This document shows positions 45,729 to 54,136 of a stretch of DNA of 64,000 bases, piece after piece. The notes beneath the pieces are model-generated. The model saw nothing but the letters and a program-made list of their open reading frames with translations, ran no database searches and was not told the DNA's origin. Source of the DNA: Rhodococcoides corynebacterioides NBRC 14404 (GTDB taxonomy: Bacteria; Actinomycetota; Actinomycetes; Mycobacteriales; Mycobacteriaceae); contig NZ_BCWV01000002.1 of NCBI RefSeq assembly GCF_001894765.1, positions 620,001 to 684,000 of the forward strand, read 5' to 3'. The translations under genes were made by a program, and so were the position numbers. Every line of letters begins with the position of its first letter. Position 1 is the first letter of the stretch.

Positions 45729-46697
45729 TCAGCCGATCCCCGTCGCCGCCTCCACGTCGCGCCACAGCGCGGCGCGGACCTCGGGGTCGTCCCGTCGCCA
45801 CGGAGGGTAGTGCGTCGGGCGCTGGGCTCGGTCGTGCCAGAAGCCGCCCGTGGTCGCCAAGGGTGTGTCGGATGCGGTGAGCCAGACGATGGTGTCGGCA
45901 CCCTCGTCGGCCGAGCGCAGGAGCGGCCGCATCACCGTGTCGAACAGAGGCAGCGAATCGGTCACTCCGGGTGTCGCCGCCCACCCGGGATGCATGCTGT
46001 GCACCACCGGATCGTCGGGTCCGTCGAACCGGGTGCCGAGCAGATCGGCCATCACCACCTGCATGCGTTTGGTGCGGGCATAGGCCGTGGTGCCGGAGTA
46101 CCGGCCCGTCCGATACTCGAAGTCCGGGTTGGTGAGCGGCACCGCGTACATCCCGCCGCTCGAGACGAACACGACTCGCGACCCGGCGTCGAACAATGGC
46201 CGAACGGCATGGGTGAGCAGGGTCGGCCCCAGAACATGCGTCGCGTACGCGCTCTCGTGTCCCTGCGCCGACTCGGTGCGTGATGGTGGCATCACCCCCG
46301 CGCAGTGCACCAACGCGTGCAGAGACGTCACCTGTGTCGCGAGGGACGTGCCGAAGGCAGCGACGGCGTCGAGATCGCTGATGTCGCAGACGTGTGTCTC
46401 GACGACGGATCCCGGCACCGTGTGCCTGATCTCCGAGGCCGACGCGTCCAGGCGTCGTTCCGTGCGACCCACCAGATGGACGCGGGCCCCGAGTTCGGCC
46501 AGACGTCTGGCGGTGGCGGCGCCCAGCCCGGACCCACCACCGGTGACGACCACGTCGACCGGCGCGAGGAAGGGCGCCGCATCCGCGGCCCAGAATCGCC
46601 GCCGCACCCAGGAGCCGACTCGGCTGTACCCCGGCACGACCGCGAGGTCGAGCGCGGTGTCCAGCACGCCCCCGAGGCGTCCCCCCGGCGGAACCAT
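45729..46697 (-). CDS. SDR-family oxidoreductase, DHRS12-like
   Basis: This 322-residue NAD(P)-dependent short-chain dehydrogenase has the cofactor loop VVVTGGGSGLGAATARRLAE, HALVHCAGVM (the NAG-type motif) and catalytic SSGGMYAVPL. The active-site Y-x-x-x-K is in TTAYARTKRMQVVMADL. A 35-residue N-terminal segment (VVPGYSRVGSWVRRRFW) before the fold is typical of the DHRS12-like subgroup. The substrate is unknown. ATG at 46695-46697 overlaps the stop of the upstream antitoxin-like gene by one base (TAATG). Confidence 0.85.
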   Translation of the reverse strand: MVPPGGRLGGVLDTALDLAVVPGYSRVGSWVRRRFWAADAAPFLAPVDVVVTGGGSGLGAATARRLAELGARVHLVGRTERRLDASASEIRHTVPGSVVETHVCDISDLDAVAAFGTSLATQVTSLHALVHCAGVMPPSRTESAQGHESAYATHVLGPTLLTHAVRPLFDAGSRVVFVSSGGMYAVPLTNPDFEYRTGRYSGTTAYARTKRMQVVMADLLGTRFDGPDDPVVHSMHPGWAATPGVTDSLPLFDTVMRPLLRSADEGADTIVWLTASDTPLATTGGFWHDRAQRPTHYPPWRRDDPEVRAALWRDVEAATGIG

Positions 46698-46891
46698 TAG
46701 GCGGGCGGGGCGTCGCGACGCTCGGAGTTCTTCTCCCCGATGGCGTCCTTGGCCCGGTCGATACCCTGATCGATCTGGGAATCGTGGCCGGCGAACTTCT
46801 TCTTCGCCGCGTCGCCGAGCTTGTCCAGGCCCTTCTCGACCTTGTCCTCGTTGGCGTCGAGCTTGCGCTTGATCTCTCCGAAGTTGACCAT
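46697..46891 (-). CDS. MT0933/Rv0909-like antitoxin-family protein
   Basis: This 64-residue, highly charged helical protein (NFGEIKRKLDANEDKVEKGL, then GHDSQIDQGIDRAKDAIG) matches the MT0933-like antitoxin family, whose mycobacterial member Rv0909 pairs with an SRPBCC toxin. No toxin gene lies next to it. Instead its stop overlaps the SDR start (TAATG). The CsbD-like stress-protein pattern is a weaker alternative. ATG at 46889-46891 has AAGGGG about 11 nt upstream. Confidence 0.7.
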   Translation of the reverse strand: MVNFGEIKRKLDANEDKVEKGLDKLGDAAKKKFAGHDSQIDQGIDRAKDAIGEKNSERRDAPPA

Positions 46892-46944
46892 GCGTCGCAG
46901 TACCCCTTCCGCCTCGACCGCCAAACCAGTGACAGAATCCGCCC

Positions 46945-48876
46945 ATGCCGCGCAGCGCCGTTCCGGATGCGATCACCGACCTCGTCGACTCCGCCCTGGC
47001 CGACCTGCCGCAGCATCGTCGCGACGCGTTCGCGTCGCGGCTCGAGCGGTGGTGGCCGGACCTGCACGACGCCGTCGCGGCCGTGTATCCCTCGCCCGAC
47101 GACGTCGCGGCCCGGCTGGTGACGACGGCGGCCGCCGGGTTCGCGGCGCGGCCGGACGATCTGCACGCCCTGGACGACCGTCGGCTGCTGAACCCCGATT
47201 GGTTCCGGCGCCCCGACATGGTCGGCTACGCGTGCTACGCCGATCGCTACGCCGGGACGCTGGCGGGGGTGGGGGAGCGCCTCGATCACCTCATCGGCCT
47301 CGGCGTGACCTATCTGCATCTCATGCCGCTCCTGGACCCGCGCCCCGGCGACAACGACGGTGGGTACGCCGTCCGGAACTACCGGGCCGTGCGCGAGGAC
47401 CTCGGCACGATCGACGACCTCCGCGACCTCGCGACCGCCCTGCGATCCCGCGGCATCTCGATCGTCATCGACCTGGTGCTCAATCACGTTGCTCGCGAAC
47501 ACGAGTGGGCCGAACGCGCTCGTTCCGGCGATCCTGCGTACCGCGACTACTTCCTGATCCACCCGGATCGCGACACCCCCGACGCCTACGAACGCACTCT
47601 CCCCGAGGTGTTCCCGGACTTCGCGCCCGGCAACTTCACGTTCGACGACGGCGTGAACGGCTGGGTCTGGACGACCTTCAACGCGTGGCAGTGGGATCTG
47701 AACTGGGCGAATCCCGCCGTGCTGGTGGAGTTCGCCGAGATCGTGATGGAGCTGGCCAACCTCGGCGTCGAGGTCCTTCGGCTCGATGCCATCGCCTTCC
47801 TGTGGAAGCGACTCGGCACGAACTGCCAGAACCAGCCCGAGGTGCACGCGATCACGCAGGCGCTCCGCGCCACGGCCCGACTGGCCGCGCCCGCCGTGCT
47901 GTTCAAGGCCGAGGCCATCGTGGGACCGCGGGAGTTGCTGCCCTACCTCGGGCAGGGGCGCCACACGGGCCGCGTGTCGGACGTCGCTTACCACAACAGC
48001 CTCATGGTGCAGATCTGGTCGATGCTGGCGTCGGGTTCGACCCGCCTGGCCGAGCACGCGCTCGGTGCGCTGCCACCCACGCCGTCGAGTGGGACGTGGG
48101 TGACCTACGTCCGGTGTCACGACGACATCGGGTGGGCGATCGACGACGGCGACGCCGCTGCGGTGGGCCTGACCGGAGCCGGGCATCGTCGGTTCCTGTC
48201 CGACTGGTACGCGGGCGAGTTCCCCGGATCCCCGGCGGAAGGCCTGGTCTTCCAACACAATCCGGACACCGGCGATCGACGTGTCAGCGGCACGACGGCG
48301 GCGCTCACCGGACTCGGACCGTCGCGTCGCGATCCCGACGGCGCGTTCGCCCGGCTGTTCCTCGCCCACGCGCTGATCGCCGTGTGGGGCGGCATTCCGG
48401 TGATCTGGAGCGGGGACGAGGTGGCGTCCCCGGGTGATCCGGCGTGGGCCGACGACCCCGCACACGCCGCGGACAACCGGTGGGTGCATCGACCCGCCGT
48501 CACCGACGCGGATCGCGCCGCGTGTCGCGAGCCGGGTTCGGACGCCCAGCGGGCCTACGACGGTGTCGCCCACGTGATGCGCACGCGCGCCGGTCTGCCC
48601 ATGCTGCACGCGGAAGCACCGGTGGACCTCGTCCCCGGACTCGAAGACGGCGTGCTCGGCGTCCTGCGTCGTCACCCCAGCGGCACCCTGCTCGGCCTGG
48701 TCAACGTGACCGGCGAGCACCGGCCGGTCCCGCATCACGTGATCACCCACCACGTCGCCGACCCACGAGAGGTGTTGTCGCACCACACCATCGACCCCGA
48801 CGACGCCGGACTGTCCTGGATGCCGCCCTACGCGGCCTGGTGGATCACCGAGTTCACCGACGCGTCGAGTCGGTGA
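46945..48876 (+). CDS. Amylosucrase (GH13 subfamily 4)
   Basis: Glucan-forming glycoside hydrolase-type enzyme that uses sucrose as glucosyl donor and releases fructose. The 643-residue protein has the amylosucrase N-terminal helical domain and a (beta/alpha)8 barrel. The barrel holds DNDGGYAVRNYRAV, DLVLNHVAREHEW, TLPEVFPDFAPGNFT, nucleophile VLRLDAIAFLWK (D281), acid/base LFKAEAIVGP (E323) and transition-state stabiliser YVRCHDDIGW (H392, D393). This numbering is within a few residues of the Neisseria polysaccharea enzyme as I recall it. There is no signal peptide. The ATG lies 6 nt after CAGAAT, an imperfect leaderless -10. The 3' end overlaps the LIP-lipase gene by 23 nt. Confidence 0.9.
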   Translation: MPRSAVPDAITDLVDSALADLPQHRRDAFASRLERWWPDLHDAVAAVYPSPDDVAARLVTTAAAGFAARPDDLHALDDRRLLNPDWFRRPDMVGYACYADRYAGTLAGVGERLDHLIGLGVTYLHLMPLLDPRPGDNDGGYAVRNYRAVREDLGTIDDLRDLATALRSRGISIVIDLVLNHVAREHEWAERARSGDPAYRDYFLIHPDRDTPDAYERTLPEVFPDFAPGNFTFDDGVNGWVWTTFNAWQWDLNWANPAVLVEFAEIVMELANLGVEVLRLDAIAFLWKRLGTNCQNQPEVHAITQALRATARLAAPAVLFKAEAIVGPRELLPYLGQGRHTGRVSDVAYHNSLMVQIWSMLASGSTRLAEHALGALPPTPSSGTWVTYVRCHDDIGWAIDDGDAAAVGLTGAGHRRFLSDWYAGEFPGSPAEGLVFQHNPDTGDRRVSGTTAALTGLGPSRRDPDGAFARLFLAHALIAVWGGIPVIWSGDEVASPGDPAWADDPAHAADNRWVHRPAVTDADRAACREPGSDAQRAYDGVAHVMRTRAGLPMLHAEAPVDLVPGLEDGVLGVLRRHPSGTLLGLVNVTGEHRPVPHHVITHHVADPREVLSHHTIDPDDAGLSWMPPYAAWWITEFTDASSR

Positions 48877-48877
48877 A
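48853..48877. terminator. Palindrome spanning both convergent stop codons
   Basis: TTCACCGAC and its exact complement GTCGGTGAA surround a 7-nt loop. The left arm carries the lipase stop codon and the right arm the amylosucrase stop codon. It could fold as a terminator hairpin in both mRNAs. There is no U-run. Confidence 0.5.
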
Positions 48878-50050
48878 TCGCTCGGCCACCCATCGCGTCA
48901 CGAACGGCAGGCCCGACACCGCGCCCACGAAGTGATCGCCGACGACGCGCCGCACCTCGACGTCGGCATCATGCGCGCGCCAGTCGTCGGCCAGTGTCCG
49001 CACGCCGTGTTCGGGAATCCAGCGATCTCGCGCACCGTGATAGAAGGCGAACGGCACGGTCGGCGCGGCGGCTCCGGGGGTGTTTGCGTCGATCACCGCA
49101 CGGGCGACGGGGGAGTCGAAGACGTTCGGATCGCGCGCGAGTGCCTCCAGGGGCAGTCGCGCCAGTCCGCCGAGCGCGAGCGGCACCACGGACAGGTTCT
49201 TGATCCGCGTGGCGAGATAGAGCCCCAGCGGCCCGAACTCGTCGGCCAGGGCCTCGTGTTCGCGGGCCAGACCGATCACCGCGGCGCCGAAGAGACCCGA
49301 CGCGATCGTGCCGTTCATGGTCTCGCGCAACAACCCGACGTTCGTCGGCGTGCCACCGGCGATCGCCCCGATCAGCGGCAACTCCGGCGCGTAGCTCGGC
49401 TGCAGCTGCGCGGCCCACACCGTGGCGATGGCGCCGCCGCTGTAGCCGTACATCACGGCGGGACTGTCGCGGTAGGTCGCGTCGAGAGACGGCAGCCCGC
49501 GCAGCCCGTCGAGAACCGCGTGCCCGGCCATCGTGCCCTCCGCGTACGCCATCCGGGGGCCCTCGTGATCGACGATCAGCACGGCGTACCCGCGTTGCAG
49601 CCACAGCGGAACCACCGCCGGAAAGTCCTGGCCGAGCCCGTGCACCAGGCGGTACGACGGCGTCGCGGCCGAGCCGAGCGAGTCGATCGCGACGTTGTGG
49701 ACCAGGACCGGACGTGGCCCCGGCCCCCGCCACGGGCGTCGCGGTTCCATGAGCGAGGCGGTGACCGTGACCGGTCGACTCTGCGCGTCCCGCGACGCGA
49801 CGGCGAACTGCCGCAGGCGAGTGCGCGGCCTGGGCACGAGGCCGGTGATCTCCCGGCTGCGCAGCACCGTGCCGGGCGCGTCGGTCGGGTAGGGGCCGTC
49901 GGCGGGGTCGGCGGGGTCGGCCGGGTCCACGAAGAACGGGTCGGACGTGATCGGGGTCGGGAGGAGGGCCGCGTACGGATCGGCGAGGACCTCCGCGGGC
50001 ACCCGGTCGGGCAGGCCCAGTCGGGTCAGCACGTCGACGATCGAGGACAT
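48854..50050 (-). CDS. LIP-family secretory-lipase-like hydrolase
   Basis: This 398-residue alpha/beta-hydrolase of the fungal-LIP/CAL-A type is common in mycobacteria and rhodococci. Visible are VLVHNVAIDSLGSAATPSYRL, GYAVLIVDHEGPRMAYAEGTMAG, the nucleophile MYGYSGGAIATVWAAQLQPSYAPEL (S in GYSGG), and PFAFYHGARDRWIPEHGVRTLADDW, which supplies the catalytic acid. GDHFVGAVSGLP supplies the His. No signal peptide is visible, unlike classical secreted members. ATG at 50048-50050 lies 6 nt after TACGGT. Its last 23 nt overlap the convergent amylosucrase gene. Confidence 0.82.
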   Translation of the reverse strand: MSSIVDVLTRLGLPDRVPAEVLADPYAALLPTPITSDPFFVDPADPADPADGPYPTDAPGTVLRSREITGLVPRPRTRLRQFAVASRDAQSRPVTVTASLMEPRRPWRGPGPRPVLVHNVAIDSLGSAATPSYRLVHGLGQDFPAVVPLWLQRGYAVLIVDHEGPRMAYAEGTMAGHAVLDGLRGLPSLDATYRDSPAVMYGYSGGAIATVWAAQLQPSYAPELPLIGAIAGGTPTNVGLLRETMNGTIASGLFGAAVIGLAREHEALADEFGPLGLYLATRIKNLSVVPLALGGLARLPLEALARDPNVFDSPVARAVIDANTPGAAAPTVPFAFYHGARDRWIPEHGVRTLADDWRAHDADVEVRRVVGDHFVGAVSGLPFVTRWVAERFTDSTRR

Positions 50051-50056
50051 GCACGG

Positions 50057-50062
50057 ACCGTA
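50057..50062 (-). promoter_or_regulatory. Leaderless -10 hexamer for the LIP-type lipase
   Basis: TACGGT on the minus strand, 6 nt, ATG at 50050. Confidence 0.55.
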
Positions 50063-50138
50063 GATCCCGCGGCCGCGGAAAGAATCGGCTCGAGCGCAAC
50101 GCTGTGACGAGCCACGGCGGGGCGGCATCGTTCCCGCC

Positions 50139-51380
50139 GTGACCGACAGCAGAACAGCCACCCGCCCGTCCGATGCCGAGCTCACCGCCCGGTTCCGGCC
50201 CGTGTTCGATCGCATTGCGGCCGGCGCTCCCGATCGCGAGCGTGACCGCCGCCTGGCGCACGACGAGATCGCCCTGCTCCGCGAGGCCGGTTTCGGAGCG
50301 CTGCGCGTCCCCGTGGAGTTCGGGGGTCTCGGGGCCTCGGTGGAGCAGCTCTTCGCGCTCCTCGTCGAGCTGGCGGCGGCGGAATCGAACCTGCCCCAGG
50401 CACTCCGAGTGCACTGGAGCTTCGTCGAGGACCAGCTCGCCGCGGACCCGAGCCCGGAGCGCGAGCGGTGGCTGCGGGCCGTGGCCGACGGCACCCTCGT
50501 GGGCAACGCCATCACCGAACCAGGGGTGGGCGCGGTGGACCGGTACCGCACCACGGTGACACGCGCCGACGACGGCACTCTGCGGCTGAACGGCGAGAAG
50601 GTCTACAGCACCGGCAGCCTGTACTCCGACCACATCCTTGTCGCGGCGGATCTGGACGGCGAGCGGGTGTCGGTCCTGGTCGACGCGGACGCCTCGGGCG
50701 TGACGCAACGGGACGACTGGGACGGCTTCGGTCAGCGCCTCACCGTCAGCGGTACCACGGTCTTCACCGACGTCGAGGTGCCGGAGGATCGACTTCTCGG
50801 ACCCGGTTACGGCGCCCCCGGCCGCACCTACGCGACGGCGTACCTGCAGTTGGTGCAGCTCGCGGTGCTCGCCGGGATCGCGCGGCGCGCCGCCGACGAC
50901 GTGGTCGGCTGGGTCCGTGGACGCACGCGCAGTTTCACCCACGCCGCCGCCGACCTGCCGCGGCACGACCCGGTGGTCCAGCAGCTGATCGGCCGACTCG
51001 AGGCGGCGGCGTGGTCGTCGCGCGCCCTCGTGCTCGCGGCGGCGGCCGACGTCGCGCGGGCGGTCGAGGTGGGTGCGCAGGAGGACGGAGCCGATGCGCT
51101 CGACCGCGCCGAGCTGTCGACGGCGCACGCACAGAACACCGTCGTCGACCTCGTGCTGACCACGACGACGCAGCTGTTCGAGGTCGGTGGGGCCTCGATC
51201 CTGTCCGAGCGCACGGGATTCGACCGGCACTGGCGCAACGCCCGCACCATCTCGGTGCACAACCCGGTGCTCTACAAGGCCCGATCGGTCGGAGCGCACG
51301 TCCTCAACGGCGAGGACCTGCCCTACGCCTGGTCGGCCGGCGCCAAGTCGGCCCGAGCCGAGTCGGCCGCCGGGACCTGA
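50139..51380 (+). CDS. Acyl-CoA-dehydrogenase-fold flavoenzyme, DszC/SfnB-like
   Basis: The 413-residue protein has the acyl-CoA dehydrogenase fold. The N-terminal helices include LLREAGFGALRVPVEFGGLGA. The middle beta-domain has NAITEPGVGAVDRYRT, LNGEKVYSTGSLYSDHILV and VSGTTVFTDVEVPEDRLL. The C-terminal segment TGFDRHWRNARTISVHNP followed by VLYKARSVGAHVLNG is typical of the DszC/SfnB flavin-monooxygenase branch (FMNH2-dependent sulfur or N-oxygenation) rather than classical dehydrogenases, because the usual catalytic Glu context is absent. No dsz or sfn partners are adjacent. GTG start without a clear Shine-Dalgarno. Confidence 0.82.
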   Translation: MTDSRTATRPSDAELTARFRPVFDRIAAGAPDRERDRRLAHDEIALLREAGFGALRVPVEFGGLGASVEQLFALLVELAAAESNLPQALRVHWSFVEDQLAADPSPERERWLRAVADGTLVGNAITEPGVGAVDRYRTTVTRADDGTLRLNGEKVYSTGSLYSDHILVAADLDGERVSVLVDADASGVTQRDDWDGFGQRLTVSGTTVFTDVEVPEDRLLGPGYGAPGRTYATAYLQLVQLAVLAGIARRAADDVVGWVRGRTRSFTHAAADLPRHDPVVQQLIGRLEAAAWSSRALVLAAAADVARAVEVGAQEDGADALDRAELSTAHAQNTVVDLVLTTTTQLFEVGGASILSERTGFDRHWRNARTISVHNPVLYKARSVGAHVLNGEDLPYAWSAGAKSARAESAAGT

Positions 51381-51387
51381 TACGGGT

Positions 51388-51393
51388 TACCGT
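51388..51393 (+). promoter_or_regulatory. Leaderless -10 hexamer for the 51400 gene
   Basis: TACCGT, 6 nt, GTG at 51400. Confidence 0.5.
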
Positions 51394-51399
51394 GGCGAG

Positions 51400-51717
51400 G
51401 TGACGGACGACGCGCGGAGTGAGCACCTGTCGGACCCCGTTCCGTACACCACGGGGGAGCGGGTGTTCGGGCCGCCCGGCGGGACGTTCGATCCCGACTG
51501 GGCCGCGACCGCGCTGCGGTCGCACCGGCCGGACCTCACGCATGCCGAGTCGGTCCGGCTGATCGGCCGGGCGTGGGACGTGCTGCGGGAGAAGGGGTTG
51601 CGCGACGCCGCGCTGGCCGATGCCGTGGCGGCGACGCTGGAGTCCGACGATCGCGCCCTGGCCGACACGGTTGCGGCCGTCGCCACCGAGACCGCGCGCT
51701 TCTACCTCGATCGATGA
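51400..51717 (+). CDS. Small helical protein of unknown function
   Basis: This 105-residue, acidic, mostly helical protein (VTDDARSEHLSDPVPYTTGE at the start; ALADAVAATLESDDRALADT near the end) has no family I recognise. GTG at 51400 is supported by TACCGT 6 nt upstream. Its stop overlaps the methyltransferase start by 4 nt (ATGA), so the two are cotranslated. The coupling suggests a partner role, but no function can be given. Confidence 0.65.
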   Translation: MTDDARSEHLSDPVPYTTGERVFGPPGGTFDPDWAATALRSHRPDLTHAESVRLIGRAWDVLREKGLRDAALADAVAATLESDDRALADTVAAVATETARFYLDR

Positions 51718-52391
51718 GCGAACCGACGCGGTGGGAGCTCGAACGCTCCGCCGTCGACTCGCACGCCTACGTGGAGCGGTTCCGCGACCTCGAGCGGTCC
51801 GGTGCCGACCTGCACGGTGAGGCCCGGTTCGTCGATGCGGCCGTCGACCGGGACTCGCGCATCCTCGACGCGGGATGCGGCACAGGTCGGCTCGCCGCCG
51901 AGTTGGCGCGGCGTGGGCACCGGGTCGTCGGGATCGACCTCGACCCCGTGCTCACAGCCGAGGCGCGGACGCGGGCCGGGATCGAGGTCGTGCTGGGGGA
52001 CCTCACCACCGTTCCGCTCGAACCGGAATCCTTCGACGCCGTCGTCGCGGCGGGCAACGTCCTGGTCTTCCTCGCTCCCGGCACGGAGGCGAGGGTCCTG
52101 CGGCGGTGGTACGACGCCCTCCGGCCCGGTGGTCGGATGATCGCGGGCTTCGCCACCGATCGCGCCTACTCCCCGGACGATGCGCTCCGCGACCTCGCGG
52201 CGGTGGGGTTCGTCGCCGTGCAACGGTTCTCCACGTGGTCGCTCGACCCGTGGCGGCCGGACGCCGACTGGATCGTGCTCGACGCGCGACGGCCCGGGGA
52301 CGACGTCGGGGCCGGTGCAGCCGGCGAATCCCTGATTCGGACCGAGTCCGAACGACCGCGCGTCCCGGCGGATCGCCCGCCCCGTCCCTAG
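51714..52391 (+). CDS. Class I SAM-dependent methyltransferase
   Basis: This 225-residue Rossmann-fold methyltransferase has motif I ILDAGCGTGRLAAELARRG, motif II acidic end VVGIDLD, and FDAVVAAGNVLVFL for motif IV. YDALRPGGRMIAGFAT follows as motif V/VI. The substrate is unknown. An ATGA overlap couples it to the upstream small gene. A short disordered Arg/Pro tail ends the protein. Confidence 0.85.
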   Translation: MSEPTRWELERSAVDSHAYVERFRDLERSGADLHGEARFVDAAVDRDSRILDAGCGTGRLAAELARRGHRVVGIDLDPVLTAEARTRAGIEVVLGDLTTVPLEPESFDAVVAAGNVLVFLAPGTEARVLRRWYDALRPGGRMIAGFATDRAYSPDDALRDLAAVGFVAVQRFSTWSLDPWRPDADWIVLDARRPGDDVGAGAAGESLIRTESERPRVPADRPPRP

Positions 52392-52394
52392 ACT
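52389..52394 (+). promoter_or_regulatory. Leaderless -10 hexamer for the 52401 VOC gene
   Basis: TAGACT, 6 nt, ATG at 52401. It overlaps the end of the methyltransferase gene. Confidence 0.6.
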
Positions 52395-52400
52395 CCGGAC

Positions 52401-52802
52401 ATGACTGCCGACTCCCCGTCCGCGTCCGGTTCCCCGGCCTCGCGCCCGACGATCGAGATGGACTACACGGTCCTCGACTGCCCGGACCCGCAGGCTCTCG
52501 CGCGGTTCTACACCGCGTTGCTGGGCTGGCCGTCCGAGCGGGACGACCCCGACTGGTCGGTGATCCGCGGACCCGGAGGGCAGGGGTTGGCCTTCCAGAA
52601 GTCGGACGAATTCGTCCCCCTGTACTGGCCCCGTGAGGGAATTCGCATCCACCTCGACCTGATCGTCGACGACATGGACGCGGCCACCGACCACGCCGTC
52701 TCGATCGGTGCGCGCACGGTGGACGACGACGCCGACCACCCCGGCTTCCGGGTCTTCCAGGACCCGGTGGGGCATCTGTTCTGCCTGTGCCGCCGCGACT
52801 GA
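52401..52802 (+). CDS. VOC-family protein
   Basis: This 133-residue glyoxalase-fold protein opens with EMDYTVLDCPDPQALARFYT and ends IHLDLIVDDMDAATDHAVSI then FRVFQDPVGHLFCLCRR, a layout common to VOC proteins of unknown substrate. About 18 disordered residues precede the fold. The start is supported by the leaderless hexamer. The 3' end may overlap the next gene by 16 nt. Confidence 0.82.
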   Translation: MTADSPSASGSPASRPTIEMDYTVLDCPDPQALARFYTALLGWPSERDDPDWSVIRGPGGQGLAFQKSDEFVPLYWPREGIRIHLDLIVDDMDAATDHAVSIGARTVDDDADHPGFRVFQDPVGHLFCLCRRD

Positions 52803-54136
52803 CCCGAGCGCGCCTCACCGCGATCGACGCGCGGATGTTCTGGCTGTCACGGCGTCTCCCCAGTGATCAGTTTCTGCTCTTCGCGTTCGACGGGGCCGTC
52901 GACGGTCCGTCGGTGGTGCGCGCGCTGCTCGCGCGCGCCCAGACGGTGGCGGATCTCTGCGTGCGCATCCGCGAGACGCCGGCCGCGCTCGACTACCCGT
53001 ACTGGGTGCCGCGGTCACCGTCCCCGGATCTCGTGCGGGTGGACGACACCCCGGACTGGCAGGGGTGTCTCGACCGCGTCGCGGCGTCGACCGCCGACCA
53101 GGTCGACGCCGCCGTGTCACCGTGGCGCCTGCATCTGTTTCCCGCGGTCACGGGCGTCCCCGGCGCGTCCGGCGTCGCTGCCGTGGCCGTGCTGCAGGTG
53201 GCGCACGCACTGGCCGACGGCACGCGGGCGTCCGCGACGGCGCGGGCGCTGTTCGCCGTCGACCCGCCGCCGCCGGTGCGGCCACCGGCGGCCCCGACCG
53301 CCGTCCTCGCCGCCGCGCTCGGCCTGGCCGAGGTCCCCGTGCGGGTGGTGCGGACGGCCCGACGGGCGCGCGATGCCGCCGCGGCCGACCGGGATCGACG
53401 CGAGGCCACTGCGTCGGGCCGGCTCCCGGCGCCCCCGGTCGGACGAACCCCGTGTGTGCTGTCCCGCCCTGCGTCCGGCGACCTCGCGATGCGCTGTCTG
53501 GTTCTGCCGACGACCGCCCTCGCCGGTGGGCCGGTCAGCGTCACCGCGGCGGCCCTCACCGCGATCTCGGTCGCTCTCACCGACCATCTCGAGGCCGTGG
53601 GTTCGGAGGTCCCCTCGGATCTCGGCGCCGAGGTCACCGTCGGAATCGCGCCTGCGTCGCGAACAACCGAGGCGCGCAACGCATTTCACGTCGCGGGCGT
53701 CGATCTGCACCCGGAGGTCGACGATCTCGCTCGGCGTGCGGCGGCCATCGCCGACTCGCTTCGAGAACGACGTCGGCGGCTCGACCATCCGGCGTTCGGG
53801 GCGGGGGACCGGGCGACGGAGGCGGTCCCGGCCGCCGTGATTCGCGGGGACGTCGCCCGCGCCGACCTCGCGTCGACTCCCGCGACCGTGGGCGGGCACA
53901 CCGTCGTGTCGAGCGTGCACCGCGGTCCGGCCGATCTCGTCCTCGGCGGTCACCGGGTCCTGATGACGGCGGGCTTCCCGGCGTTGTCCCCGACGGTCGG
54001 ACTGACCCACGGCGTCCACGGCATCGGGGACACCGTGACGCTCTCGGTGACGACGAGCTCGGGCGTCGTCGACCCCGACGCCTACGCGACACGCCTGCGA
54101 CACGCCGTGGAGCGCGTCGTCGAGTGTCTGCAGTGA
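52787..54136 (+). CDS. WS/DGAT-like acyltransferase, altered active-site motif
   Basis: This 449-residue protein resembles wax ester synthase/diacylglycerol acyltransferases. The N-terminus LTAIDARMFWLSRR stands for the usual LSPLDA block. The condensation-domain motif HHxxxDG reads A139-H140-A-L-A-D144-G145, so the first His is missing but the second, generally the catalytic one, remains. The C-terminal GGHRVLMTAGFPALSPTVGL fits the second lobe. Activity on acyl-CoA is possible but unproven. GTG 52787 overlaps the VOC gene by 16 nt; an ATG at 52835 would remove the conserved N-terminus. Confidence 0.7.
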   Translation: MPPRLTRARLTAIDARMFWLSRRLPSDQFLLFAFDGAVDGPSVVRALLARAQTVADLCVRIRETPAALDYPYWVPRSPSPDLVRVDDTPDWQGCLDRVAASTADQVDAAVSPWRLHLFPAVTGVPGASGVAAVAVLQVAHALADGTRASATARALFAVDPPPPVRPPAAPTAVLAAALGLAEVPVRVVRTARRARDAAAADRDRREATASGRLPAPPVGRTPCVLSRPASGDLAMRCLVLPTTALAGGPVSVTAAALTAISVALTDHLEAVGSEVPSDLGAEVTVGIAPASRTTEARNAFHVAGVDLHPEVDDLARRAAAIADSLRERRRRLDHPAFGAGDRATEAVPAAVIRGDVARADLASTPATVGGHTVVSSVHRGPADLVLGGHRVLMTAGFPALSPTVGLTHGVHGIGDTVTLSVTTSSGVVDPDAYATRLRHAVERVVECLQ

